Positions 18,887-26,678 of a DNA stretch of 64,000 bases are shown in pieces; position 1 is the first letter of the stretch, and each line of letters opens with the position of its first letter. The notes beneath the pieces are model-generated. The model was not told where the DNA came from. It saw only the letters and a list, made by a program, of their open reading frames with translations, and did not search any database. This DNA comes from Kutzneria viridogrisea. GTDB lineage: Bacteria; Actinomycetota; Actinomycetes; Mycobacteriales; Pseudonocardiaceae. The DNA is taken from positions 1 through 64,000 of the forward strand of contig JACJID010000005.1 of assembly GCA_014138725.1 (NCBI GenBank). The letters run 5' to 3'. The translations under genes and the position numbers were made by a program.

Positions 18887-19492
18887 ATGAGCGTTCCGGA
18901 CACGGTGGCAGCGGCGTTGGGACTGGTGTTCCTGGTCGCGCTCGTCCCGTTCGCCCCGACCGAGCCGGTGCTCATCTCCTGCGGCGTGCTCGCCGCATCG
19001 GGCAAGTTGCCACTGCCCGCTGTCGTCCTGGTGGCGTCGGTGGCCTGCGTGCTCTCCGACCTGATCAACTACAGCGTGGGCCGCAAGCTCGGCCTGCCCG
19101 CGATGAACCGGTTCCGCCGCCGCTCCGCGGGCGCCGCGGTGCTGGACTGGACCGCGGCCAGGCTGGCCAGCACCGGCGAACCCATCCTGATCGCGGCCAG
19201 GTGGTTGCCCGCGGGCGGCACCATCGGCGCCGTGCTCTGCGGCTCGCTGCGCTTCCCGCTGCGCCGGTTCCTGACCGCCTCCGCCATCGGCTGCACGCTC
19301 TGGTGCCTGTACGCCACGGCGCTGGGCTACATCGGTGGCACGCTGACCGACGACAACCTGGTGCTCGCCCTGCTCGTGTCGCTGGGTGTGGGTGCGCTGA
19401 TCAGCGTGCCGACCGGGATGGCGCTGCGGCGCGCTCAGCAGCACGCACCCGAGCCCGACCCACAGCCCGCCCTACAGCTGGTCGGGAGCTGA
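18887..19492 (+). CDS. DedA-like (VTT-domain) membrane protein
   Basis: 201 residues. It shows a DedA-like plan: PFAPTEPVLISCGVLAASGK in place of the first signature, then DLINYSVGRKLGLPAMNRF, then AARWLPAGGTIGAVLCGSLR. The acidic and arginine residues of DedA are kept in modified form. ATG 18887 is chosen for GGAGG just upstream rather than the earlier in-frame starts. Its last 21 bases overlap the convergent aldolase gene. Confidence 0.75.
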   Translation: MSVPDTVAAALGLVFLVALVPFAPTEPVLISCGVLAASGKLPLPAVVLVASVACVLSDLINYSVGRKLGLPAMNRFRRRSAGAAVLDWTAARLASTGEPILIAARWLPAGGTIGAVLCGSLRFPLRRFLTASAIGCTLWCLYATALGYIGGTLTDDNLVLALLVSLGVGALISVPTGMALRRAQQHAPEPDPQPALQLVGS

Positions 19493-20122
19493 CTGCCCGT
19501 ACGTGGCGAAACTGTCCGCCGCGATGCTGATCTGCTCCAGCGTGAGCAGCGCTGCCGGCTGCCCGGTGCCCAGCACGCGCAGGGCCACCTCGCTGATCCA
19601 CTCCAGGTGACCCGCTCGCTGGTACGCCTGCTCGAGATCGGCCCCGACCGTCACCGCGCCGTGGTTGGCGAGCAGGCAAGCCGCTCGATCCCCCAGGGCC
19701 GTGACCAGGTTGGCGGCCAGTTCGTCAGTGCCGAAGGGCGCGTAGGGCGCCACGAGCACCCGCCCGCCGAGCAGCGCGATGTAGTAGTGCACGGCGGGCA
19801 GTTCCCGCACCACGCAGGACAGCGCCGCCGCCGCGGGCGAATGCGTGTGCACGATCGCCGACGCCGCCGTGGCGCGGTAGACCGCCAGGTGCATCGGCAG
19901 CTCGCTGGTCGGCCGCAGCGGGGCCTCAACCGGTGTGCCGTCCAGGTCGTGCACCCCCACCAGGTCAGGGGTCAGCGCGTGGTAGTCCAGCCCGCTGGGC
20001 GTCACCGCGACCAGATCGCCGACCCGCACACTGAAGTTGCCCGCCGTGCCCACGACCAGCCGCTCGTCCACGGCCCGCCGACAGGTGCGAACCAGCTCGG
20101 CACGTGCCCGTTCGAGCAGCAT
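19472..20122 (-). CDS. Class II aldolase/adducin-family protein
   Basis: 216 residues, close to L-fuculose-phosphate aldolase. GTAGNFSVRVGD, TPSGLDYHALTP, PTSELPMHLAVYRA and VHTHSPAAAALS match the family; the HTH pair and the later LLANHGAVTVG supply zinc-binding histidines, and the Glu of SELPMH is the catalytic acid. It cleaves or epimerises a sugar phosphate; the substrate is not set. ATG 20122 overlaps the map stop (TGATG), so it is cotranslated with map. Confidence 0.82.
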   Translation of the reverse strand: MLLERARAELVRTCRRAVDERLVVGTAGNFSVRVGDLVAVTPSGLDYHALTPDLVGVHDLDGTPVEAPLRPTSELPMHLAVYRATAASAIVHTHSPAAAALSCVVRELPAVHYYIALLGGRVLVAPYAPFGTDELAANLVTALGDRAACLLANHGAVTVGADLEQAYQRAGHLEWISEVALRVLGTGQPAALLTLEQISIAADSFATYGQSAPDQL

Positions 20123-20889
20123 CACAGGGCCGTCAGCACGAGCGGACCGTCCTCGGTGATCGCGATGGTGTGCTCCACGTGCGCGGCCCGGCTGCCGTCC
20201 GCGGTGCGCAGGGTCCAGCCGTCCCGGTCCGTGCGGTACTCGTCGCGCCCGCCCGCGGTGAACATCGGCTCGATGGCGATCACCAGCCCGGGGTGCAGCC
20301 GCATGCCCTTGCCAGCGCTTCCCTCGTTGGGCACGTGCGGCTGTTCGTGCATCCTGCGGCCGACCCCGTGCCCGCCGTGCTCGGCGAGGATCCCGTACCC
20401 GGCGGAGCGCGCGACGGGGCCGATCGCGTTGCCGATGTCGCCCAGCGTCGCGCCGGGGCGGCACACCTCGATCGCCGCGTCCAGCGCGCCGCGGGTGGTC
20501 TCGATCAGGCGCAGGTCCTCCTCGCGCGGGGTGCCGACCACGAAGCTGACCGCCGCGTCCCCGTGCCAGCCGTCCAGGTGCGCGCCGAAGTCGATGCTGA
20601 CCAGGTCACCGTCGCGCAGCCGGTAGTCGGTGGGGATGCCGTGCACGATCGCGTCGTTCACGCTGGCGCAGACGACCGCGGGGTAGGGCGTCGGCGCGAA
20701 GGCGGGCAGGTAGTTCAGGAACGAGGAGCCCGCGCCGGACTCCTCGAGCACCCGTGCGGCGACCGCGTCCAGCTCGGTCAGCGACACACCCACCCCGGCG
20801 TGCTCCTGGACCGCCGCCAGGGCGGTCGCGACGATCTTGCCCGCGGCGCGCATGGCGCCGAGGTCCTCTGGCGTCTTCAGTTCGATCAC
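20122..20889 (-). CDS. map: Methionine aminopeptidase, type I
   Basis: 255 residues; removes the initiator methionine from new proteins. Metal ligands are visible as the two Asp of SIDFGAHLDGWHGDAAVSF, the His of GGHGVGRRMHE, and the Glu of VIAIEPMF and HVEHTIAIT. GTG 20889 starts about 8 bases after a TATAGT -10, suggesting a leaderless message. It lies divergent from a small XRE regulator with a palindrome between them. Actinobacteria often have two Map enzymes; this may be the accessory one. Confidence 0.92.
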   Translation of the reverse strand: MIELKTPEDLGAMRAAGKIVATALAAVQEHAGVGVSLTELDAVAARVLEESGAGSSFLNYLPAFAPTPYPAVVCASVNDAIVHGIPTDYRLRDGDLVSIDFGAHLDGWHGDAAVSFVVGTPREEDLRLIETTRGALDAAIEVCRPGATLGDIGNAIGPVARSAGYGILAEHGGHGVGRRMHEQPHVPNEGSAGKGMRLHPGLVIAIEPMFTAGGRDEYRTDRDGWTLRTADGSRAAHVEHTIAITEDGPLVLTAL

Positions 20890-20896
20890 ACCAATA

Positions 20897-20917
20897 ACTA
20901 TACCGGTATTACTATGG
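20897..20917. promoter_or_regulatory. Divergent promoter palindrome between map and the XRE gene
   Basis: ATACCGGTAT (20900-20909) is a perfect palindrome in an AT-rich patch. It overlaps a possible -10 on the - strand (TATAGT, for map) and lies next to TACTAT on the + strand (for the XRE gene), each 6-8 bases before a GTG start. This is a likely operator for autoregulation by the XRE protein. Confidence 0.5.
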
Positions 20918-20921
20918 GCTC

Positions 20922-21167
20922 GTGGTCCGAGTGCCGTTGACCGAGTCCGAGCGAGCCCGCGGCGAGCTCCTGGGCAGGCTGCTGCGCGAGGCCAGGGCCG
21001 ACCGCACCATGGTGGAGGTGGCCGCGAAGGCGGGCATCTCGGTGGAGACCCTGCGCAAGATCGAGACCGGCCGGGTGCCCACCCCGGCGTTCTTCACCGT
21101 GGCCGCCGTGGCCGACGTGGTCGGCATCTCCCTGGACGCGTTGCGCGGAGCACTGCTCGTGGCCTAG
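20922..21167 (+). CDS. Small XRE-type helix-turn-helix regulator
   Basis: 81 residues, essentially one HTH domain: LLREARADRTMVEVAAKAGI, then SVETLRKIETGRVPTPAFFT, then the closing helices VADVVGISLDALRG. It is probably a dimeric repressor acting at the palindrome in front of it. Its stop codon TAG (21165-21167) shares CTAG with the stop of the convergent gene downstream. Confidence 0.82.
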   Translation: MVRVPLTESERARGELLGRLLREARADRTMVEVAAKAGISVETLRKIETGRVPTPAFFTVAAVADVVGISLDALRGALLVA

Positions 21168-21994
21168 GCGGCGATGAGCCGGTCGAGCAGGGCCAGGGAC
21201 CGCTCGGCGTCCAGCGCGGCCTCGGTCAGCCTGCGGAAGGCCAACCCGTGGGCGTCGACCTCGGCAGGCGAGTCCGCGTAGGTGGCGCCGGTGAGGTTCT
21301 CGACGTGAACGGTGCTGAACTCGGGCACGGCCAGCCGGATCAGGGTGAACGGGACCCCCAGGCCGGAGTGCTCACCGCGGTCGAGCGGGATGACCTGGAA
21401 GGTGACGTTCGGCAGGTCGGCGAGACCGCGCAGGTGGGTCAGCTGAGCGCGGTGCACCAGCGGGCCGCCCACCGGCCGCAGCAGCGCGGGCTCGGCGGTG
21501 ACCAGGTGCAGCCGTGGCGCGCCGGGCGAGCTCAACACCTCTTGCGCCGCAACCCTTTCCCGCGCGGTGCGGCCCACTTCCGACGGCGGGGTGCTCAGCG
21601 AGGTCGCGAGCAGGCTGTACGCGTAGTCCTCGGTCTGCGCCAGGTTGGGCACCACCGACTCCGTGTAGCAGCGGATCTCCGCCGACTCGGTGACGAAGGC
21701 GCGGAACGTGCTCACCGGCGAGTGCGCGCGGGCGTCCGGCCGCTGCCGCGCCAGCTCGCCGAAGACCCGCAGCCGGGCCGCGTCCCGCTCCTCGACCCGG
21801 TAGATCCGCAGCAGGTCAGCCAGTTCCGACTCGGGCAGCTTGACCGCGCCCGCCTCGATCTTGGCGATCTTGACCCCGCTGTACCAGCCGAGCGTCTTGG
21901 TGGTCTGGGTCGGCGAGAGCCCAGCCCGTTCCCGGCAGCTGCGCAGGACAACACCGAGCAGTTCGCGGTAAGCCGTCACGGCGGCCTGCCCCAT
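21164..21994 (-). CDS. Helix-turn-helix regulator with DUF5753 domain
   Basis: 276 residues. The N-terminal HTH is LRSCRERAGLSPTQTTKTLG; the C-terminal DUF5753 part is recognised by PALLRPVGGPLVHRAQLTHL and NVTFQVIPLDRGEHSG. Such proteins are abundant in Streptomyces and Pseudonocardiales, often beside small basic or membrane proteins. ATG 21994 (MGQAAVTAYRELLG) is the likely start. It is divergent from the gene at 22127, whose expression it may control. Confidence 0.85.
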   Translation of the reverse strand: MGQAAVTAYRELLGVVLRSCRERAGLSPTQTTKTLGWYSGVKIAKIEAGAVKLPESELADLLRIYRVEERDAARLRVFGELARQRPDARAHSPVSTFRAFVTESAEIRCYTESVVPNLAQTEDYAYSLLATSLSTPPSEVGRTARERVAAQEVLSSPGAPRLHLVTAEPALLRPVGGPLVHRAQLTHLRGLADLPNVTFQVIPLDRGEHSGLGVPFTLIRLAVPEFSTVHVENLTGATYADSPAEVDAHGLAFRRLTEAALDAERSLALLDRLIAA

Positions 21995-22088
21995 GCGAGT
22001 ACCTCCGTTGGCAGTGGTGGCAGCGCTCCATCCTGCCGGGCGGAGCGGGATGCCAGCGCACTCCCACCCGATCGTGGGACACCTAGCG

Positions 22089-22099
22089 GGTAGCCTACC
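22089..22099. promoter_or_regulatory. Short palindrome in a divergent promoter region
   Basis: GGTAGCCTACC (5-bp arms around one base) lies between the DUF5753 regulator and the gene at 22127, a plausible regulator site. A CTAGCTAG repeat follows at 22110-22117. Confidence 0.3.
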
Positions 22100-22126
22100 G
22101 GTTATCCATCTAGCTAGCGTGGCCTC

Positions 22127-22705
22127 ATGCCCGAACACGAGTCGGCGCAGAAGCGCCGAGCACACGACGCGGCCTGCGACTACGCCCACCTGGCCGGCTG
22201 GCGGCTGGTCCCCGGCGCGACCTGGGACGGCGCCAGGTACACCAGGGGGCACGCCGCACTGCCCGCGACCGAACTGGAACCGCTGTTCTCCAAGCCCACC
22301 AACAACTTCCGGCGCGTCAACGCCTGGTGGAACGTCGCTCCCTACGCGGTACTCGCCCCGACCGGCGAGCAGTTCGACGTCATCTCAGCACCACTGGTGC
22401 TGGGCGTGGCGGCGACCAGGACCGGACCGTTGCTGCGCAGCATCGCGCCGGTTTCCCTGTCCCCCGAACGAATGCGCTTCCTGGTGACCCCGGGCGTGCC
22501 GCTGCACCCCGAGTTGCCGGGCGTCGAGCTGATCAGCACCGGATCCTTCACCCCGTTGCCGCCCACCAGAGTTCCCGGCGGCGCGCTCACCTGGTGGATC
22601 AGTCCGAAGTGGACAGATTGGCGGCCAGGAGACCCGCTCGCCGTGCAGGCTGCGCTGTGGGAGGCCGCCCAGTCATGGGGAGCACTACAGTGCTCGCCCT
22701 CCTGA
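22127..22705 (+). CDS. Conserved actinobacterial protein, possibly a Prim-Pol-like domain
   Basis: 192 residues, no signal peptide or membrane segment. AHLAGWRLVPGATWDGARYT, the Asn-rich KPTNNFRRVNAWW and PERMRFLVTPGVPL resemble the N-terminal bifunctional primase-polymerase-like domain found in small actinobacterial proteins beside DUF5753 regulators, but catalytic acidic residues are not clear, so it may be a degenerate copy. It overlaps the next small gene by 31 nt. Confidence 0.55.
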   Translation: MPEHESAQKRRAHDAACDYAHLAGWRLVPGATWDGARYTRGHAALPATELEPLFSKPTNNFRRVNAWWNVAPYAVLAPTGEQFDVISAPLVLGVAATRTGPLLRSIAPVSLSPERMRFLVTPGVPLHPELPGVELISTGSFTPLPPTRVPGGALTWWISPKWTDWRPGDPLAVQAALWEAAQSWGALQCSPS

Positions 22706-22893
22706 TCGCGCTCGGCCTCATCCTCGTGCTCTCCGCGGGAGTCGTTCTCAGACACCGCTTCTTCGGCTCGCGGCCACAGCACGCCGATGCCGGTGAGGGC
22801 GCGCTGAACGTGTCCGACCTGCGCGTGCGCCTCGCCTTCGAGGCCGGTCAGCGCTCCGCCGCCACAGGTCGGCACCACCTCAGCGAACGTTAG
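22675..22893 (+). CDS. Small single-pass membrane protein
   Basis: 72 residues. It has one N-terminal hydrophobic helix (VLALLIALGLILVLSAGVVL) and then a polar tail. ATG 22675 lies inside the previous gene in another frame, suggesting translational coupling. Function unknown. A weak hairpin GGCCAC/GTGGCC (22893-22916) follows it. Confidence 0.5.
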   Translation: MGSTTVLALLIALGLILVLSAGVVLRHRFFGSRPQHADAGEGALNVSDLRVRLAFEAGQRSAATGRHHLSER

Positions 22894-22950
22894 GCCACAC
22901 AACAGCTTTCGTGGCCAACAAGAGCGGCAACGCCCCGTACCCGGGTCATA

Positions 22951-23400
22951 TCAGTCAACCGACCCGTTGCTGCTGGGCTCGGAGCTCACCTCGCCCTCGG
23001 TCTCGGGCCAGATCTGCGTGACCACCTCGTGCAGGTTCTGCACCTCGTTGCGCGGAGCCACACCCACTGCGACGAACTTCTCCTGAATTTCCAGGCCGAT
23101 CTCGCGTGCCCGGAACTCATTGCCGCCGAGGTAGTAGAGCGCCAGCTTGTCGCCGAGATCGGACGTCACCTTGAACGGCTCGCCCTTGTAGTCGCAGTAC
23201 CACGCCCGGCGGTACACGCCCTCCACCTCGCTGAGCGGCGTGTGCCTGATGTACGAACCGGGCACGTCCACCTCGAAACCCTCAACAGGCGGATTGGGGC
23301 CGTCCCAGTACAGGTCCACGCAATCAGGTTCCGAGGTCAGCGCGGCCTCGTACCGCTGACCGCCCATGACCGCGAAGTAGTCCTCATCGAGCTCAGCCAT
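22951..23400 (-). CDS. Acidic cytosolic protein, candidate immunity protein
   Basis: 149 residues, strongly acidic, without signal or membrane segments: MAELDEDYFAVMGGQRYEAA at the start, an acidic Glu-Ser tail. It lies 7 bp downstream of the toxin-like gene on the same strand, the usual place for the cognate immunity protein in a polymorphic toxin locus. No family is recognised; the role is inferred from position, size and charge. Confidence 0.6.
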   Translation of the reverse strand: MAELDEDYFAVMGGQRYEAALTSEPDCVDLYWDGPNPPVEGFEVDVPGSYIRHTPLSEVEGVYRRAWYCDYKGEPFKVTSDLGDKLALYYLGGNEFRAREIGLEIQEKFVAVGVAPRNEVQNLHEVVTQIWPETEGEVSSEPSSNGSVD

Positions 23401-23407
23401 CAGTCGT

Positions 23408-24604
23408 TCACACCCTCACCCATCCGTGCCGCTTGGAGTAGCGAGCGACCAGGCGTTCGTTGCCGTGCTTGTCGATCTCGTGGATCGTGTCACCGTTGCG
23501 GAGCGGGGAGTCCTGGCGGTCCCATTCCGGGACGAGGTGGTCGTTCGAGCCGGTGTACCCGTTGCCGGTGAAGGGTTCGCCCCACACGTTCTTGCCGCCG
23601 ATGTTGTCGGCGCCCTTCTGGTTCGGCCCACCGAACGGGATCGGGTAGTCCTTCGGGTCACCCACCTCGCTGCGCAGGACGTGCACCGACTCCATGTCCT
23701 TCGAGAAGGGGGTGCCCTTGAAGTCGAGCCGCAGACCGTCGTGGAACTCCGCGGGCGTGCTCATCTGCCGCGCGTCGGACATGCGGGCGAAGCAACCGCG
23801 AGCCCGGTTGGCGTCGAAGTGCTCGTTGCGCGTGTTCGACAGGTAGTCGTGGGCGGCCTGGGGGTTCAACACCTTCTGGACCGGAGTGTTGCGCTCGAGC
23901 GGGATGTCCTCGCGGATCCTGCGGAACTTCATCGCCTCTTCGTGCGAGACGTTCGCAGTGCCTCCGGGCTGGTTCATCCGGTGCCGCATCGAGTCGAACT
24001 CGGCCTGCGAGACACCGTGCCGCTTGAGGATGTCCGGTAGCTCCTCGGCGGCCGACCTGCCCTCGCGGAGGTCTCCGCTCATGCGGGTTCGCTCGCCACC
24101 CCCACCGGGCAGCTTGTCCACCTTGTGGTTCTTGGCGCCGCTGGGCGCCGTCGAACCGGACTCGTGGTGGTCGCCACCGCCGCCTGGGAGCTTGTCCACG
24201 GTGCGGCCCTTGCCGCCACCGCCGGACTTGGCGGAGGCGGTGTGGGTGCCGCCCTTGGCACCGAGCTTGACCGTCTTGTCGTGCGGCTGGTGCTTGTTGA
24301 GCAGGGAGGCGCCGTTGTGGTCGGCCTCCTCGTGCAGGTCCGCGGTGGTGCCCAGGTGCTTGCCCGCGGTCTCGACGACACGACCGCCCTCGCCGAACAC
24401 CTTGCCGGTGATCTGTAGTCCCTTGCCGAACGCCTTGGTGATCACGGCGCCGAAGCCCGAGGAGTCCCGGCTGGCGTGGGCGACCAGGTTCTGCCCAGCC
24501 GAGTTCAGCTTCTCCCCGCCTGCGGCCAGTTTGCCGCCGAAGTCGGTCAGCTTGTTCCCGGACTTGCGCATGTGCCCGGGGTTGGTGTGGATCTTGCTCA
24601 TCAT
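23408..24604 (-). CDS. Putative ESX-exported polymorphic toxin
   Basis: 398 residues. The first 100 (KIHTNPGHMRKSGNKLTDFG and on) look like the helical WXG/LXG-type export region. A low-complexity linker carries two copies of VDKLPGGGG (about residues 137 and 162). The C-terminal part (about 260-398), from GCFARMSDARQMSTPAEFHD through DHLVPEW to RYSKRHGWVRV, is compact and rich in aromatic and charged residues, as expected of a toxin domain; I do not recognise its fold. The ATGATG start overlaps the stop of the upstream gene. A small acidic gene follows. Confidence 0.65.
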   Translation of the reverse strand: MMSKIHTNPGHMRKSGNKLTDFGGKLAAGGEKLNSAGQNLVAHASRDSSGFGAVITKAFGKGLQITGKVFGEGGRVVETAGKHLGTTADLHEEADHNGASLLNKHQPHDKTVKLGAKGGTHTASAKSGGGGKGRTVDKLPGGGGDHHESGSTAPSGAKNHKVDKLPGGGGERTRMSGDLREGRSAAEELPDILKRHGVSQAEFDSMRHRMNQPGGTANVSHEEAMKFRRIREDIPLERNTPVQKVLNPQAAHDYLSNTRNEHFDANRARGCFARMSDARQMSTPAEFHDGLRLDFKGTPFSKDMESVHVLRSEVGDPKDYPIPFGGPNQKGADNIGGKNVWGEPFTGNGYTGSNDHLVPEWDRQDSPLRNGDTIHEIDKHGNERLVARYSKRHGWVRV

Positions 24605-25353
24605 TCGTCGCCGGTCGGGATGCCCTGCCCCGTGGCGGCACCCTCGAGCGAACCGACCGGGTCGTTGACCACGCTGTTGGCCATGCCCTCCAGCTGGTTC
24701 TCCGAGTCCTCGACGCCCTGCTTGAAGCCTTCGGTCCCGGCGTCGGCGACCGCGCCGAGGTCCACCCCGCTGCGCGTGCCCAGCGCGTTGCCGAGCAGCT
24801 GACCGGCGAGTTCACCAGCCGCGCTCTCCAGCGCCGCGAAGATCGGCCCCTCGACCGCCTGTAGCAGCTGCTGCTCGACGGTCTGGATCGCGGTCTGCTC
24901 GAGCTCCTTGACGATGGTCCTGGTGAGCGCGGTCTGCGCCGCCGCCAGCGCCTCGGACGCACCGAAGGTGAACGCGGCGGCGGCCTGGTCGGCGATGATC
25001 TCGGCGGCGAGCACGACCAGCTGCACGATGGCGGCCAGCTTCATCGCCTCGATCACGACCGCGGCGATGTCCAGTCCGGTGCCGAGCAGGTCGAGTCCCT
25101 GGCCGAGCTGCTCCAGGTGACCGTCAGCGATCTTCTTCCACAGGGCCTCGAACAGCTCGAGCGACTCTGCGGAGTTGACGCCCAACATCTCCTCGATGTC
25201 GGACTTCGCGTCCCCGTTGTGCCCCTTGAGCTCCTCGGCCAGCGAACGCAGTTCCTCGGCCGCCGACTTGAGCTCGTCCTCGTCGATGTTGGGCCAGGTG
25301 ACGCCGATCAGGTCGAGGACCCAGGTCACCTCACCAGGGAGAACCACACCCAT
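24601..25353 (-). CDS. WXG-like helical protein resembling the N-terminal domain of CpnT
   Basis: 250 residues, nearly all helical. The start MGVVLPGEVTWVLDLIGVTW followed by DEDELKSAAEELRSLAEEL resembles the amino-terminal region of ESX-secreted effectors such as CpnT, then an Ala-rich hydrophobic region (about 95-150). It is likely an export partner or chaperone-like carrier for the toxin encoded immediately downstream, with which it overlaps by 4 nt. There is no catalytic motif. Confidence 0.6.
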   Translation of the reverse strand: MGVVLPGEVTWVLDLIGVTWPNIDEDELKSAAEELRSLAEELKGHNGDAKSDIEEMLGVNSAESLELFEALWKKIADGHLEQLGQGLDLLGTGLDIAAVVIEAMKLAAIVQLVVLAAEIIADQAAAAFTFGASEALAAAQTALTRTIVKELEQTAIQTVEQQLLQAVEGPIFAALESAAGELAGQLLGNALGTRSGVDLGAVADAGTEGFKQGVEDSENQLEGMANSVVNDPVGSLEGAATGQGIPTGDE

Positions 25354-25359
25354 CAGTTG

Positions 25360-25989
25360 TCACCAGGGCCTTTCGTTGAGCACGGAGCCGTCGCCGTCCT
25401 CGTCGTCCGGGTGGTCCTGGCGCACCGGACGCGCGGGCGGCGGACTCGCCGGGCCGCGGGAGGCTGGCGGGGCGGAGGGGTAGCTCTGCTGCTGCGGTGC
25501 CTGCTGCTGCGGCGGCGCGGACTGCGCCTGACGCCACGGGTCGGCCTGGTCGCCGGGGTCGGCAGCGGTGCGCGGCACGGCCGGGATCGTCAGCTTGTCC
25601 GCGTCGATGCCGGTGCCCCTGCCCGCGGCCGCCAGCACCTCCTCGCTGCCCGCGCGCACCGGGGCCAGGGACTCGGCCGCCTTGGCGCGCGCCTGGGTCG
25701 CCGCGGTCTGGATGGTGGCCACCACGGTCTGCGAGAGCTTGTCCGGTGTGGACCGTTCGAAGGCCGAGGGCGAGAACGTCAACGAGGTCACCACACCCGT
25801 CGCGTCCACCACCACGCGCACGCTGCCGTCACGGGAGGTCGCCTCCCCCGTCGCGGCCAGCGCCTGCTCCTGCGCCTGCTTCACGGCCGCCATCTGCGCG
25901 CGCAATCCCTCGATCGCCCCCGTGGCCTGGCGCCGCAACTCCGCGACCTGCGCCTGCCGCTGCTCTGGGCTCAAATCCGGCTCAGTCAT
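25360..25989 (-). CDS. YbaB/EbfC-family protein with proline/glutamine-rich tail
   Basis: 209 residues. The first about 110 match the YbaB fold (helix LRAQMAAVKQAQEQALAATG, then RDGSVRVVVDATGVVTSLTF, then a closing helix), the last 70 are a disordered Pro-Gln-rich tail. Such proteins stand at the head of many ESX substrate loci in Pseudonocardiales. It is the first gene of the four-gene - strand unit ending in the candidate immunity gene. True nucleoid-associated YbaB is at 39371. Confidence 0.75.
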   Translation of the reverse strand: MTEPDLSPEQRQAQVAELRRQATGAIEGLRAQMAAVKQAQEQALAATGEATSRDGSVRVVVDATGVVTSLTFSPSAFERSTPDKLSQTVVATIQTAATQARAKAAESLAPVRAGSEEVLAAAGRGTGIDADKLTIPAVPRTAADPGDQADPWRQAQSAPPQQQAPQQQSYPSAPPASRGPASPPPARPVRQDHPDDEDGDGSVLNERPW

Positions 25990-26363
25990 GCCATCCCCTC
26001 ACGTCGGGCAGTACGACGCCGCCCAGGTCCTGATGGTTCCCGTTGCTTCAACGTGTCATCTTGGAGCCCGGTCCCCGGCCGTACCAGTCGGGGTGAGCAC
26101 CTCGGTGCTGGATCTTCCGCCCCAAGGCGCGCCGCCTCTGAGCGGGCCCACAGTAGCGATTTCAGCCGGTGGATTTCGCCAATCCATTCACATCGCAAGC
26201 TTTACTCTGCGTGACCTCGACTTCACCCATGCGCGCAAGGGTGCTGATCGATTCAGTGGTCCGATCGGTGGGTAGCGGCGTGAGACCGCGCCACTTCCCC
26301 CACGGGCGAGCCCCCACCTGGATACACTCCCCCAGGGCCAGCAGTCGCAGGTAGGGGTGAGCC
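25990..26363. other. Divergent intergenic region of the ESX cassette
   Basis: 374 bp without a gene. It separates the YbaB-toxin unit (-) from the PE/PPE-like unit (+). The middle (about 26150-26260) is more AT-rich than its surroundings and is the likely promoter zone for both directions; no clear repeats or operators are seen. Confidence 0.5.
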
Positions 26364-26675
26364 ATGGCATCGATTGACGTGGGCGGCGGCTACAGCATCG
26401 ACTTCGACGACGCCGACAAGTTCATCAAGGCGTTGCAGGACCAGAAGGACGCCCTTGGGGACACCATGACCGGCACAGCCAGTCGCCTCAACATCGCCTC
26501 TCCGGGCCACGATGACTACAGCAATGCCTTCGGCTCAATGGGCAAACAGCTCGTCGACGCGCACCGTGAGTGGAACCAGGCCAAGCAGGACGAACTCCAA
26601 AGCTTGATCGACAAGGTCACGGCTGCGGTCAAGAAGTACAAGGAAACCGAGCACGACAACACGATGAGGTCCTGA
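26364..26675 (+). CDS. WXG100/PE-like small secreted partner
   Basis: 103 residues, two predicted helices joined near SPGHDDYSNAFGSMG, ending in a polar Lys/Glu tail. It lacks a clear WxG turn. Position immediately before a DUF3558 lipoprotein and a PPE-like gene fits the small partner that pairs with the PPE-like protein in this cassette. No signal peptide, as expected of type VII substrates. Confidence 0.65.
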   Translation: MASIDVGGGYSIDFDDADKFIKALQDQKDALGDTMTGTASRLNIASPGHDDYSNAFGSMGKQLVDAHREWNQAKQDELQSLIDKVTAAVKKYKETEHDNTMRS

Positions 26676-26678
26676 CAA

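Noticed and set aside
23408-23830. Toxin C-terminus as a TNT NAD-glycohydrolase
   Set aside because: The neighbouring CpnT-like gene made this tempting, but the key TNT sequence blocks are not visible, so the domain is left unassigned.
25990-26363. A gene in the divergent ESX intergenic region
   Set aside because: Short frames on both strands lack ribosome sites and motifs; the AT-richer centre fits promoters better.
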